From an uncultured Pseudomonadales bacterium (lineage in GTDB: Bacteria; Pseudomonadota; Gammaproteobacteria; Pseudomonadales; Azotimanducaceae): DNA of 64,000 nucleotides. Below are positions 16,771 to 25,591 of the stretch, piece by piece. Location: the NCBI GenBank assembly GCA_958295875.1, contig OY282379.1, forward strand, positions 1,426,001 to 1,490,000, given 5' to 3'. Both the position numbers and the translations under genes were made by a program. The number at the start of each line of letters is the position of its first letter. The stretch's first letter is position 1. The notes beneath the pieces were generated by a model. The model was not told the DNA's origin and searched no databases. It was given only the letters and a program-made list of their open reading frames with translations.

Positions 16771-17806
16771 TCTGGTTCAGATAGATATGGCACTGCGCCA
16801 GCCGATGGCGGGGTGAGGTGGCGCCGGCGGAGGAAATCCGCCGCCGGCGCCGGATCGGGGCAGCCTCAGTGAATGCGAAGTCACTGGTGGAGACCCGAGC
16901 CATGCGAATCGAATCGATGTGGATCAGATCGTGCCGCAGTTTCAAGGTGGACGACGCCGACCTGCCGGCCGAGGCCCGCGAACGCCTGTCGGCGATCCGC
17001 CGGTTCGACGGGCTGCGCGCCGCCGGCTGCGCCGAGCGCGCCGCCTTGAGGGAGGTTGGCGTCAGCCGCCGGACGATGCATCGGTGGAAGGCCGCGCTGG
17101 CCGCGCGCGTCCAGCGCATGCTCGAACGCCAAGGCCTGCGCCTGAGCGTGTCAACCGTCGGGCGCATCCTCTCGCGCGCCATCGCGGACGGCGCCGTGCC
17201 CCCCGCCAGCCTCTGCGAGGGACGGGCCAAGCCCAAGCGCCCCCGCAAGTTCAACGGCTGGGCGCGGCGGAGGAAGTACGGCGACAAGGCCGAGCGCCCC
17301 GGACAGCTCGTCCAGATCGACCACATGACAGTCTCCCGCGACGGCCAGACCATCAAGGAGTTCCGCGCCATCTGCCCCGTCAGCCGGTTCATGGTCGCCC
17401 GCGCCTTCTCCCGCGCCACCGCCTTCAACGCCGCCCGCTTCCCCGCCGAGGTCGCCGAAGCCCTCCCCGTGCCGCTGGAGTCCGTCCAGGTCGACGGCGG
17501 CAGCGAGTTCATGGCCGGCTTCGAGGACGCCTGCAGGAACCTCGGCGTCGCGCTCCGCATCCTGCCGCCGCGACGGCCGCAGTGGAACGGCTGCGTCGAG
17601 CGCGCCAACCGCACCGCCCGCATCGAGTTCTGGAACCTCCTCGACTGCGACCTCACCGTCGAGGCCGTCTCCGAGAGGCTCCTCAAGCACGAGTTCTTTT
17701 ACAACTACCTCCGCCCGCACTCCGCCATCGACTACCGTTCCCCCAACGACTGCCTTGTCGACTGCGAGGCCGCCCAGCCTCAGTGCCATATGTCATGAAC
17801 CGGTTC
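16771..17806 (+). mobile_element. Insertion sequence with ATATGGCACTG inverted ends
   Basis: The left end GGTTCAGATAGATATGGCACTG and the reverse complement of the right end GGTTCATGACATATGGCACTG align as imperfect terminal inverted repeats. They enclose one integrase-type transposase. It is about 1.04 kb. No target duplication could be recognised with confidence. Confidence 0.65.
16818..17798 (+). CDS. Integrase-core transposase, probably internally deleted
   Basis: A 326-residue protein with an N-terminal helix-turn-helix (EVGVSRRTMHRWKAAL) and an rve-type DDE core: QIDHMTVSRDG, VQVDGGSEFMAGF, and the Glu in NGCVERANRTARIEFWN. Compared with the element at 24.2 kb, the spacer between HTH and catalytic domain looks shortened: MHRWKAALAA runs directly into VQRML and VSTVGRIL. 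This could be a small in-frame deletion. All three acidic residues remain, so activity cannot be excluded. Confidence 0.75.
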   Translation: MAPAEEIRRRRRIGAASVNAKSLVETRAMRIESMWIRSCRSFKVDDADLPAEARERLSAIRRFDGLRAAGCAERAALREVGVSRRTMHRWKAALAARVQRMLERQGLRLSVSTVGRILSRAIADGAVPPASLCEGRAKPKRPRKFNGWARRRKYGDKAERPGQLVQIDHMTVSRDGQTIKEFRAICPVSRFMVARAFSRATAFNAARFPAEVAEALPVPLESVQVDGGSEFMAGFEDACRNLGVALRILPPRRPQWNGCVERANRTARIEFWNLLDCDLTVEAVSERLLKHEFFYNYLRPHSAIDYRSPNDCLVDCEAAQPQCHMS

Positions 17807-17986
17807 AGGCGCTTGACACCTGCGGTAGGTGGCCGTAATGTCCGCCGCATGAAGGTCGGAGTCAACCTGATCCACGACGTGATCGAAAGACGACGCCTTC
17901 CGCCACTTCCAGCCAATCCCCGTCCCGAATATGCGCCATTACGTCCAAAAGACCCCAAACTCCCCCTTCGTGCATATCCGCGCCTA

Positions 17987-19789
17987 ATGCGGACTATCGT
18001 CTTGTGTGGCATAGCGGTGGCGGTAGCTTCGCTGCCAGCCTGCAGCAGGGTGGAGCCGAGCGAAAGGTCAATGCCACGACCAGCAGCGGTGAGTGTGCCA
18101 ACAGTCGGATTGATCCTGAACGAGCCGGAAGCATTTGGCGGCTATACTTTAATCCATAAGGCCCGAGGCAAGACGACCTACCTGATTGATGATCAGGGGG
18201 CGGTGGTCCATAGGTGGGAGTTGGGCACCAACGCCACCTTCGCAAGGTTGCTTGAGAATGGAAATCTGCTGGTTCAAGGCCATGTGCCCCGCCATGTGAG
18301 TGAAGTCGACCAGCACGGGAATGCCGTTTGGAAATGCACTCGGGCGCTTCTGCATCATGACTCCCTCAAAATGCCCAACGGCAATGTATTGCTGCTGTCA
18401 CGGCAACGCAAAACGGTGGAGGAGGCCATCGCTGCCGGCGCCGACCCGGACTTCGTCCCCGCCAAAGGCTTGGCGGCGCCGTATATTATTGAAGCCGAAC
18501 CCACCGGGCGGGCGGGCTGCGAAATCGTCTGGGAATGGTCGGCGTGGGATCATCTGATACAGGACTTCGACCCGAGCAAGGAGAACTATGGGGTGGTGGC
18601 AGAGCATCCAGAGTTGATCGACGTCAACTTCGGCCTTTCCAGCGCGACCTTGTCGGACCGGAAATGGGCGCATGCCAATGGATTGGACTACAACCCGGAG
18701 TTGGACCAGATCGTCCTGTCGCCCCGTCACTTCAGCGAAGTGTGGATTATCGACCACAGCACCACAAGGGCGGAGGCGGCCAGCCACCGCGGCGGAAAGT
18801 CCGGCAAGGGGGGCGATCTGCTGTACCGCTGGGGCAACCCACGAACCTATCGCGCCGGCACTCCCGACGACCAGCGACTCTTCTGGCAGCATAATCCTCA
18901 GTGGATCGCGCCCGGCCTGCCGGGCGCCGGGAACATTCTGATTTTCAACAACGGCGACGAGTTCGCGGGTTTCTCGCGCGGCTATTCGTCCGTGGACGAG
19001 ATCGCGCCGCCGGTGGACGGCGCCAACTATCGGCTGAATCCGCACTCCGCTTACGCGCCGGTAGAACCTGTATGGGTCTACACTGCCGCAACGCCCAGCG
19101 ACTTCTTCGCCAAATATGTCTCAGGAGCGCAACGGCTTCCCAACGGAAACACGTTGATTTGCGATGGTGTACACGGCACGCTTTTCGAGGTCACGCCGGC
19201 TGGGAAAACCGTGTGGAAATATATCAACCCCTCGACCGCCAAGGGCCGTCTGCATCAAGGCGAGTCGGTGCCGTGGGAACAACAGGATGATTTTGAAAGG
19301 CCAGTCAATCAGATGTACCGCGCTTATCGGTATGCACCGGACTACCCGGGTCTGCAAGGGCTGGATTTGACGCCGGGTGATCGGATCGAGATAACGTCAA
19401 TCAGCGATTATCTGATTCGTCTGACGGATGGGGCCGCGCCCGCGGTCCGATCCGATTGGGATGTGTATCTCGTAGGGAACAGTCTCATCTACGTCAAGGA
19501 ACCGTGCATCCCGGAGGACACTGAACCAAAATTCTTCCTCCACCTGGATCCGGTCGACAGGAACGACCTCCCCATCCATCGCAAGCAGTACAGCTTCGAC
19601 AACCTCGACTTTGCTTTCGAGTTCGACCACTTTCTTTCATCGAGCGAGGAGGTCTGCGTAGCGATGCGGGAGTTGCCTGATTACGGCATCGCCGCGATCC
19701 GCACCGGCCAGTTCACCGGCGAGGATCGGATCTGGGAGGGCAGTCTCGATGTTGTCGAGCCGGCGGATGACGGGAAAGCCGCGCAATGA
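17987..19789 (+). CDS. Arylsulfotransferase-family lipoprotein (copy 2)
   Basis: A 600-residue protein starting at the ATG that gives the signal peptide MRTIVLCG...SLPAC with lipobox Cys19. The frame is open far upstream but that part lies inside the IS. The ASST body matches copy 1 (ENGNLLVQG, PNGNVLLLSRQ, LNPHSAY, PNGNTLICDG). It also has an extra C-terminal domain of about 130 residues with YVKEPCIPEDTEPKFFLHL and YGIAAIRTGQF, a module seen at the C-termini of some membrane glycosyltransferases. It follows the IS by 180 bp. It is predicted to work in the periplasm. Confidence 0.8.
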   Translation: MRTIVLCGIAVAVASLPACSRVEPSERSMPRPAAVSVPTVGLILNEPEAFGGYTLIHKARGKTTYLIDDQGAVVHRWELGTNATFARLLENGNLLVQGHVPRHVSEVDQHGNAVWKCTRALLHHDSLKMPNGNVLLLSRQRKTVEEAIAAGADPDFVPAKGLAAPYIIEAEPTGRAGCEIVWEWSAWDHLIQDFDPSKENYGVVAEHPELIDVNFGLSSATLSDRKWAHANGLDYNPELDQIVLSPRHFSEVWIIDHSTTRAEAASHRGGKSGKGGDLLYRWGNPRTYRAGTPDDQRLFWQHNPQWIAPGLPGAGNILIFNNGDEFAGFSRGYSSVDEIAPPVDGANYRLNPHSAYAPVEPVWVYTAATPSDFFAKYVSGAQRLPNGNTLICDGVHGTLFEVTPAGKTVWKYINPSTAKGRLHQGESVPWEQQDDFERPVNQMYRAYRYAPDYPGLQGLDLTPGDRIEITSISDYLIRLTDGAAPAVRSDWDVYLVGNSLIYVKEPCIPEDTEPKFFLHLDPVDRNDLPIHRKQYSFDNLDFAFEFDHFLSSSEEVCVAMRELPDYGIAAIRTGQFTGEDRIWEGSLDVVEPADDGKAAQ

Positions 19790-19829
19790 GGCGCAATGAA
19801 CGGTCGGGGCGAAACAGCACTGCTAGTTC

Positions 19830-20025
19830 GAGCCACATCAGGGTACATGGCCTCGATCAGGTCCGCGTACTTCTCGTTCACCACCTTGCGCTTGAGCTTC
19901 TGCGTCGGCGTGAGCTCGTTGTCTTCCGGGTCCAGCAGTTGCAATCAAGCGGAACTTCTTGATCGTCTCCACGCGAGCGAACTTCGCGTTCACGCGCTCG
20001 ATCTCAGTGCCCACCAGAGCGCAGC
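19830..20025 (-). pseudogene. AMP-dependent acyl-CoA ligase C-terminal fragment
   Basis: Read on the minus strand, ALVGTEIERVNAKFARVETI then KKFRLI is followed, after a frame shift, by LLDPEDNELTPTQKLKRKVV and NEKYADLIEAMYPD. This is the end of a long-chain acyl-CoA synthetase, including the conserved LTPTQKLKRK segment with the catalytic-type Lys. The rest is absent. Confidence 0.7.
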
Positions 20026-20169
20026 ACCTTCGGATAGTGCGGGGCGGATCACCTCCTCCAGCTCCGACCACGGAACCAGCCTCTCCATCCGCTCCAGAAA
20101 CTTCTCCCCGGACTTGCGCTCGCCGGCGTCGATATGGGCTTGGGTGACTGCGATTTTCCTGTAGCTCAC
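20026..20169 (-). pseudogene. IS5-type transposase N-terminal fragment
   Basis: From a GTG at 20169: SGEKFLERMERLVPWSELEE then VIRPALSEG, typical of the first residues of IS5-family transposases. It is fused to the ligase fragment at 20025. Confidence 0.6.
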
Positions 20170-20182
20170 GCCGTCAACTCCC

Positions 20183-20958
20183 GATAGGGGATTCTCTTGC
20201 CGCCGAAGGCCAAAACCAGCAGGCCCATGCGGTCAACAGTGTCAACTTCGCAGTTGCCTTCGTTCAGCGGAAGGCGGCTTCATTGACATACCGGGCCAAG
20301 TGCTTTGACGAACATGATGCCAAGTGCCCTGGATGCTGCGCTTGAGAAGCGCCCAAACGCTCTCCATCCCGTTGGTGTGGACTGCGCCCCTGACATATTC
20401 GCCCGCACTATGCTTGACGGTTGCATGGCGGAAGCCATTGATGAGGTTGGGAAGCGCCTTGTACGCCTTGGCTTCGTCGGTGTGGACCGTTGACCCCGCT
20501 TCAACGCGCTCCTCGACAAAGTCCACCAAGGTTGCGGCATCCGGCTTGGCCGCGGTCTTGCCGCCGCGCTCCCGAACGCCGACCACTGCGGTTTTGCCCA
20601 CCCCTCCGCGGCCCGCGTTCAAGCGCTTGCCTTTGTGCTTGTTGCCTTCCTTGCCGCCTATGTAGATTTCGTCGGCTTCAACGACGTTCGCCAACTTGAA
20701 GTCGCCCTGCCGGCAAGCCTCACGGATGCGTTGCAGCATGTACCAAGCCGTTTTCTGCTGCACTCCCAACTCCTTGCTTAGCTGCATGGAGCTTACGCCC
20801 TTGCGGGCGGTCAGCACCAGATGGATGGCGATCACCCAATTCAGGGTGGGCGTCTTGGAGCTGTGCATGACCCAGGGCGATTGCATTTGGACATAAAATG
20901 TCGTCTCGTGGCCCAAACGGATGGGTTGAAACAAAGATACTGTGGTTGGTTGAGTCAA
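20183..20958 (-). pseudogene. IS1595-type transposase, frameshifted
   Basis: The central part is intact: GVSSMQLSKELGVQQKTAWY then MLQRIREA, VVEADEIYIGGKEGNKHKGK, VHTDEAKAYKALPNLINGF, and HTNGMESVWALLKRSIQGTW. These are the ISXO2-like DDE signatures. The zinc-ribbon N-terminus is missing. After GTWHHV the frame breaks at least twice, and the rest (HLARYVNEAAFR, then NEGNCEVDTVDRMGLLVLAF) is readable in other frames down to about 20183. It disrupts the 5' part of the glycosyltransferase operon that follows. Confidence 0.75.
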
Positions 20959-20990
20959 GGATATGATTCCCCTTTTGTGTGGTGGCCGCG

Positions 20991-21104
20991 ATGGCGCAGC
21001 AGGTGCCGGTCACGCGGGTGGTGCGGCCGGAGCGTACGTTCTGGCTCGACGCCCTGACAGACCGCATCGAAGCCGGCCAGCGGAGGATTGGGGGTAGCGC
21101 GTGA
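20991..21104 (+). pseudogene. Truncated 3' end of the gene before the rhamnosyltransferase
   Basis: A 37-codon frame reading TRVVRPERTFWLDALTDRIE and ending with a TGA that overlaps the GTG of the next gene by 3 bp. Such coupling suggests this is the C-terminus of an operon partner cut off by the IS1595-type element. The product was not recognised. Confidence 0.45.
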
Positions 21105-22237
21105 CGCTGGAGCACTTCGTCATCACGCGGTTCTGCCTGCGCGACCGCTGGCTGCACCGGCGCACCGCCCTCGCGCCGTTCCGCACCATGGACCCGCTCG
21201 CGCCCCGCACCGTCGAGCTGCGCCTTAACCTGCTGGAGACGACCTGCCTGCCCGGTCTGCGCGCGCAGACGAATCGGGATTTCACCTGGGTGCTGCTCAT
21301 CGACCGCGCACTGTGCCGGGAGGCCCGGCGACGGCTGCGGGACATGACGCGGGGCATGGACCGCGTCCGGTTCGTGGAACACCGTGCGGATGCGCCGCAG
21401 CCACTGGAGCGCCTCGGCTGGCTTGGGCCGTCACCCGCCGGCGCCCCGGACTACGTCCTCACGACGCTCAACGATGACGACGACGCGCTGCCCCGGCGCT
21501 GGGTCGAGGTGCTGCAATCCCACGCCCGCGGTCTGGCCGCGCAGGATCGGCTGCCGCCGTTCATGCTCGCCGGGGCCAGGCGGATCGTCCAGTGGGACAT
21601 GGTCTTTACGCCCGACGCGCCCTTCGGATGGGCCGGCCCGTGGCGCGGGCTGGCGTCCGTGGCGTCGTGCGGGTTTTCGCTGCTGTGCCGCTGGCCGGCG
21701 TTCGACTTCAGCGTCCTCGGCCTGAGCCATGTGTACGCGCAGACGTACGGTGACTTCTTGGAGCCGCCGCCGGACGAGCACGTGCGCCTAGTCCGGCAGC
21801 AGCTCCTGCAGGCTGCACGGGATGCGCGGGTGGGCCGTATCCCGATGGGACCCGACACCTTCTTCGACGCCAGCCGCGACGCCGGCGCGGTGGTGATGGC
21901 GAACCACGGCGGCAACTTCCAGCCGTGGCGGCTGAACCGGGGTCCTCGGCCGGGCGCGCAAGGCGCCGGCGAGGCCGGGCCGGAGGCGCCGGCTTCGGCC
22001 CGGCGGGTGCAGGGCGCCGCCACGTTCCCGGACGTCTCCATCGACTGGCAGGCCGCGCGGCGCCACCGCCGCCGCTTTCGTCCCTGGCGCGTCCGGGCCA
22101 GATTGCTGGAGCACCGTCTGCATGAAGGCTGGGAGGCCGCGGCGCGGCGGTTGCGTGGATTGGCGGGCGGCGATCGTTCGGGGCCTCCCTTCCGCGCACC
22201 GGCGCCGGGAAGCGGCACAACGGGAGGGGCGACATGA
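21101..22237 (+). CDS. Rhamnosyltransferase-like glycosyltransferase
   Basis: A 378-residue protein resembling the putative rhamnosyltransferase family PF11316. The start is HFVITRFCLRDRWL, followed by TCLPGLRAQTNRDFTWVLLI and the acidic cluster TTLNDDDDALPRRW, which could bind the metal-nucleotide sugar. A Pro/Arg-rich C-terminal tail of about 100 residues appears disordered. The GTG overlaps the upstream stop and the TGA overlaps the ATG of the GT8 gene, so the two glycosyltransferases are translationally coupled. Confidence 0.7.
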   Translation: MTLEHFVITRFCLRDRWLHRRTALAPFRTMDPLAPRTVELRLNLLETTCLPGLRAQTNRDFTWVLLIDRALCREARRRLRDMTRGMDRVRFVEHRADAPQPLERLGWLGPSPAGAPDYVLTTLNDDDDALPRRWVEVLQSHARGLAAQDRLPPFMLAGARRIVQWDMVFTPDAPFGWAGPWRGLASVASCGFSLLCRWPAFDFSVLGLSHVYAQTYGDFLEPPPDEHVRLVRQQLLQAARDARVGRIPMGPDTFFDASRDAGAVVMANHGGNFQPWRLNRGPRPGAQGAGEAGPEAPASARRVQGAATFPDVSIDWQAARRHRRRFRPWRVRARLLEHRLHEGWEAAARRLRGLAGGDRSGPPFRAPAPGSGTTGGAT

Positions 22238-23157
22238 CGTCGGGGAAGCCGGTCTGCCTGGCCACGGCCACCACCGAGCGCTACGTGCCGGGAACGCTCG
22301 TCCTGATCGATTCCTTCCTGCGGCGCCATCCCCGGTTCGACGGGGAGATCGTCGTCATCCACGACGGTCTGTCCGGAGAGGCGCGCGCAGTGCTCGCGGC
22401 GACGTCCGACGCCGTGCGGTTCGCGCCGGTCCCGCCGGCGCTGCAGGAGCGGGCCGAGCGCCTGTGCGCCGCGCTCGCCCCGCTCCCCATGCATCCGGCG
22501 CAGTTCTGGATGTTCGAGGCGTTCCGGCTGGCAGGCGCCGCCAAGCTGCTGTTGTGCGACGGCGACCTGCTGTTCCGCGCGCCGGTCGACGAATTGTTCG
22601 ATTCGACGGAAGAGCTGCTGTGCTGCGGCGATCTCCCCTTCCTCGCCGGCCAGCGGGTGGACGCCGACACCTTCCTGCCCGTCGAGCACGGGGCGGCCCC
22701 CGTCCCCGGCCGAACGCTCCTTCGGAACACCTTCAACAGCGGCTTCCTGTGCATCGACGGCCGGCTGGCCGGTGAGCGCGTGTACGCGGATCTCGTGGCC
22801 GCCATGTCGCCGGCGCTCTGGCGCGGCCTCAAGGCGCCGCTCGGCGAGCAGCCGCTCTTGAACCGGTACTTCGCCGGGCGGCAGACGCTCGTCAGCTCCA
22901 CCTACAACTTCCTGATCCCCGGCGCCGCGGCCATCCGCGCGCGAGAGGGCGTGGATCTGCACCGCGCCAAGGTGCTGCACTTCAACGCGCCCGCCAAGCC
23001 CTGGCGCCCGGACGCCATGCTGCGCGGGATCCGGGGCCGCTGGAACCGGCCCGAGGTCACCGCCTTCAGGCTCTGGCACGAGGCCTACGTTGAGGCGCTG
23101 ACGAACGCGCGCGTCCGCACCGCGGCCCGGGGATGGGCGGGATGGACCTTGGCCTAG
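22234..23157 (+). CDS. Glycosyltransferase family 8-like protein
   Basis: A 307-residue paralogue of the protein at 10229: start PVCLATATTERYVPGTLVLI, DxD in LLCDGDLLFRAPVDELFD, and LHFNAPAKPW near the C-terminus. Its ATG overlaps the rhamnosyltransferase stop (ATGA). Its stop overlaps, tail to tail, with that of the oxygenase on the other strand (CTAG at 23154-23157). With the rhamnosyltransferase it may build or add a short sugar chain. Target unknown. Confidence 0.75.
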   Translation: MTSGKPVCLATATTERYVPGTLVLIDSFLRRHPRFDGEIVVIHDGLSGEARAVLAATSDAVRFAPVPPALQERAERLCAALAPLPMHPAQFWMFEAFRLAGAAKLLLCDGDLLFRAPVDELFDSTEELLCCGDLPFLAGQRVDADTFLPVEHGAAPVPGRTLLRNTFNSGFLCIDGRLAGERVYADLVAAMSPALWRGLKAPLGEQPLLNRYFAGRQTLVSSTYNFLIPGAAAIRAREGVDLHRAKVLHFNAPAKPWRPDAMLRGIRGRWNRPEVTAFRLWHEAYVEALTNARVRTAARGWAGWTLA

Positions 23158-24062
23158 GCCGCCGGGTCCGGGTCAAGCCGCCACACATGGCCGTTCACGG
23201 CCCACCGCCCATCCCCGAAGTCGTCCGTCTCGCACTGCACGGAATGCACTTGGTGCCAGCAGGCGCTGGGAAAGAAGACGATGCTGTTGCGGAGCGGGAC
23301 GATCCGCGAAAAATCACCGTAGGAGCAGGAGCCGGCATCGGTGTCCGTATCGTAGAGCAGCAGATCTCCGCCGGAGAAGCGCCTGGGCTGGCGGTGAAAG
23401 AAATACACGAAGCTGAGCTTCCGTGGTTCATGGTAGGCCTCGCCATTGTCGCGATGCGCCCGGTAGAACCCCCCCGTGTGATACCCGCGCATGCCCAGCT
23501 CGATTTGGAATCGGCCGATGTCCTCCATCTGCAGCCGCGCCAGGACCTCCGGCACGAGGCTTCGAATCTTCGGGGCGAACCAGGGGCGGAAATCCTGCAT
23601 GGTCCGGTTGTCCGCCTCCAGGGTGAGGCGGACCTCCGGGTCCACCCGCCAGGATGACTGAGCCCCCACCCGCGCGAGGACGAAGCGTTCCCTCCCCTGG
23701 AGCGCAAGGGCCAACAGGCGGTCGCACTGCTCGGGCGCCAGGAAGTTCGCCATCCACACGAACGGCGCCGGCCAGATGCCGCGAGGCGCCGCCTCCGGCG
23801 GCCCGTCGCCGCCCAGCACCGCGTGCAGCCAAGCGGCCTTGTGCCGGTCGGGGCCGTGGGCGCCCAGGCGCCGGTACAGGTCGCGCGCCGCAGCGAAGTC
23901 CCCCTGCCGCCGATGGATCCCGGCCAGCTTCCACTGCGTGTCCGCATCGTGGGGGTCGGCGGCGAGGGTCCGGCGCAGGGCCGCCTCGGCCAGTTCCTGG
24001 AGGCCGTCCGGGCGCAGCAGCGCCGGCATCACCTCGGACAGCGGCCGTTCGTCATCCCGCAT
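23154..24062 (-). CDS. TPR-like/prolyl-4-hydroxylase-type 2OG oxygenase
   Basis: A 302-residue protein. The N-terminal 80 residues contain a TPR-like pair (AADPHDADTQWKLAGIHRRQ, then GDFAAARDLYRRL). The catalytic domain has the 2-His-1-carboxylate set in YRAHRDNGEAYHEP and FPSACWHQVHSV, with the 2OG-binding Arg in DGRWAVNGHVW. The ATG at 24062 is chosen because upstream in-frame codons belong to a foreign kinase fragment. It is related to 27375-28328 and 43182-44099. The family hydroxylates Pro or other residues in peptides, and the RiPP setting suggests peptide substrates. Confidence 0.8.
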   Translation of the reverse strand: MRDDERPLSEVMPALLRPDGLQELAEAALRRTLAADPHDADTQWKLAGIHRRQGDFAAARDLYRRLGAHGPDRHKAAWLHAVLGGDGPPEAAPRGIWPAPFVWMANFLAPEQCDRLLALALQGRERFVLARVGAQSSWRVDPEVRLTLEADNRTMQDFRPWFAPKIRSLVPEVLARLQMEDIGRFQIELGMRGYHTGGFYRAHRDNGEAYHEPRKLSFVYFFHRQPRRFSGGDLLLYDTDTDAGSCSYGDFSRIVPLRNSIVFFPSACWHQVHSVQCETDDFGDGRWAVNGHVWRLDPDPAA

Positions 24063-24074
24063 CGCCGACGTTCT

Positions 24075-24190
24075 CTCCGTGGTGCAAGGCCGGCGGCGTC
24101 CGGGCGGGCTGCACATGGACGATCCGCATGGCGCTGCGAGCAGCGTCGACTTGCCGCTGCCCGATCGATCCGTGAACAGTACCATGCCCG
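24075..24190 (-). pseudogene. Chimera of kinase P-loop and PqqD C-terminus
   Basis: The minus strand reads MVLFTDRSGSGKSTLLAA, an HPr-kinase-like Walker A region. The same DNA then changes frame into SAMRIVHVQP, the ending of the PqqD-like protein at 26221. The two fragments meet around 24135. It lies between the IS and the oxygenase gene. Confidence 0.6.
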
Positions 24191-24200
24191 TGGCCTGTGG

Positions 24201-25288
24201 GGGATCAGCGACCTTCTGGACATTTGGGGTCAGGCAGCCACCTCGATCATCCTAGCGAACTCGGCGGGGGTTTTCATGCCGAGGGAGCGGTGCCGGCGGC
24301 GGTTGTTGTAGTAGTCGAGGTAGGCGGCGAGCGCCTCGTTCATGGCGGCGCAGGTGAGCTCTCCGCGGTACTGGCTCCAGCACTCGGCGCGCGCGGTGCG
24401 GTTGGCGCGCTCGACGATGCCGTTGAGCTGCGGCGAGCGCGGCGGCAGCGCCAGCAGCGGCAGGCCCAGCGCCCTGCACTCCTCCTCGAAGGCGGCCATG
24501 AACTCCGAGCCGCCGTCCACCTGCACGGCGCGGACGTCGAGCTCGCGGACGGCCTCGCGCAGGAACGCCCTTGCGACGCCCGCCGTGGCGCGGGAGTAGA
24601 CCTTGGCCCACTGCAGCCGCGTGCGCGGGCACACGGCGCGGAACTCCTTGTGGGCCACGCCGTCGATGCGCACGGTCATGTGGTCGAACTGCACGCCGAA
24701 GTGCCTGTCGCGCGGCTTCCACCGGCGCGCATGCGCGGCGGCGCGCCCCTCGCAGAACGAGCATGGCCGCACGCGCCCCCGCTCCACCGCCCAGCGCAGG
24801 ATGCGCCCCACCGTCGCCTCGCTCAGCGCCCGGTCCGGCCAGCGCGCCGCCAAGTCCAGCGCGATCCTCGCCTTCCCCGCCCACGGCGTCTCGCGGCGGA
24901 TGCGCACCACCCGCATGGCGTCCGCCCTCGTCCAGCGCCGCCCCGGATGGCTGCGCGGCGGCTGCTGCGCGGAACCAGCCCCGCCACGCCGCCGTCCTCC
25001 AAGCGCCGCCGCCACGCGCAGTAGGTCGCACGCGAGACGCCGAACGCCCTGCACGCCGCAGCCGCGGAGAGGTCGCTCCGCACCATCTCGATCCCTTCCA
25101 GGATCCGCAGCCGGCGCAGCGCTTCCGGGTCGTCCGTCCCGTCCACCCGCAGCCTCAGGTGGAACGCCCTGTCTTGTGCCAACATCCCCATCGTTCGGTC
25201 TCCCATGTTGTTGTCAACTCATAGGCTACCGAACCGTCGCCCCCAACGGCCTTCCGTTGGGGGCGACTGTCCAGAAGGTGCTGATCCC
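24201..25288 (-). mobile_element. Insertion sequence with GGGATCAGC ends
   Basis: The left end GGGATCAGCGACCTTCTGGA and the reverse complement of the right end GGGATCAGCACCTTCTGGAC form terminal inverted repeats differing by one base. Total about 1.09 kb with one integrase-type transposase on the minus strand. Solo ends of the same element lie at 2799-2838 and, twice, at 26605-26650. Confidence 0.8.
24230..25206 (-). pseudogene. Integrase-core transposase with a frame break
   Basis: The N-terminal part (from 25206) holds a helix-turn-helix AAACRAFGVSRATYCAWRRR and GLVPRSSRR. The catalytic part is in the -1 frame, from RSHPGRRWTRADAMRVVRIR through QFDHMTVRIDG, VQVDGGSEFMAAFEEE and NGIVERANRTARAECW, ending with HRSLGMKTPAEFARM. 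The break lies near 24970. It may be a lost base or a programmed -1 shift. No classical slippery A-run is visible, so an inactivating change is more likely. IS481/IS3-like fold. Confidence 0.75.
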
Positions 25289-25357
25289 TTTCATGGCCTT
25301 GCATAAAGTCTCAAAGCAAGGCAATCTATTAAAAAGGAAGCAAAAAACAGAAAGGTC

Positions 25358-25591
25358 ATGAATGAGTCAATTGTTACGTCAAGGGGTCAAACTACGCTGC
25401 CGAAGGCGGTCCGCGCCGCCCTGGGCGTGGGCGCGGGCGCGCGAATTCGCTATGTCGTTCTGGACAACGAAGTCCACATCCTTCCAGTTCGGCCGCTCAA
25501 GTCCCTGTTTGGCGCCTTGCAGCACGATGGCCCGCCCGTGCCTCTTGAAGACATGGAGCGGGCCATCGCCGAAGGTGCCCGCGACCTGTGA
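25358..25591 (+). CDS. vapB: AbrB-type antitoxin
   Basis: A 77-residue protein with a swapped-hairpin AbrB DNA-binding domain (TSRGQTTLPKAVRAALGVGA) and a C-terminal arm (PLKSLFGALQHDGPPVPLED) likely to wrap the toxin. Its TGA overlaps the GTG start of the PIN-domain toxin, the usual coupling in VapBC modules. Such antitoxins normally repress their own promoter. Confidence 0.8.
   Translation: MNESIVTSRGQTTLPKAVRAALGVGAGARIRYVVLDNEVHILPVRPLKSLFGALQHDGPPVPLEDMERAIAEGARDL

Noticed and set aside
16919..19789. A 956-codon open frame spanning the IS and the second arylsulfotransferase
   Set aside because: The first 356 codons are an out-of-frame reading of the transposase. The lipoprotein signal peptide starts at 17987.
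24230..25206. Programmed -1 frameshifting in the transposase
   Set aside because: No slippery A-run or convincing downstream stem was seen, so a simple mutation is more likely.
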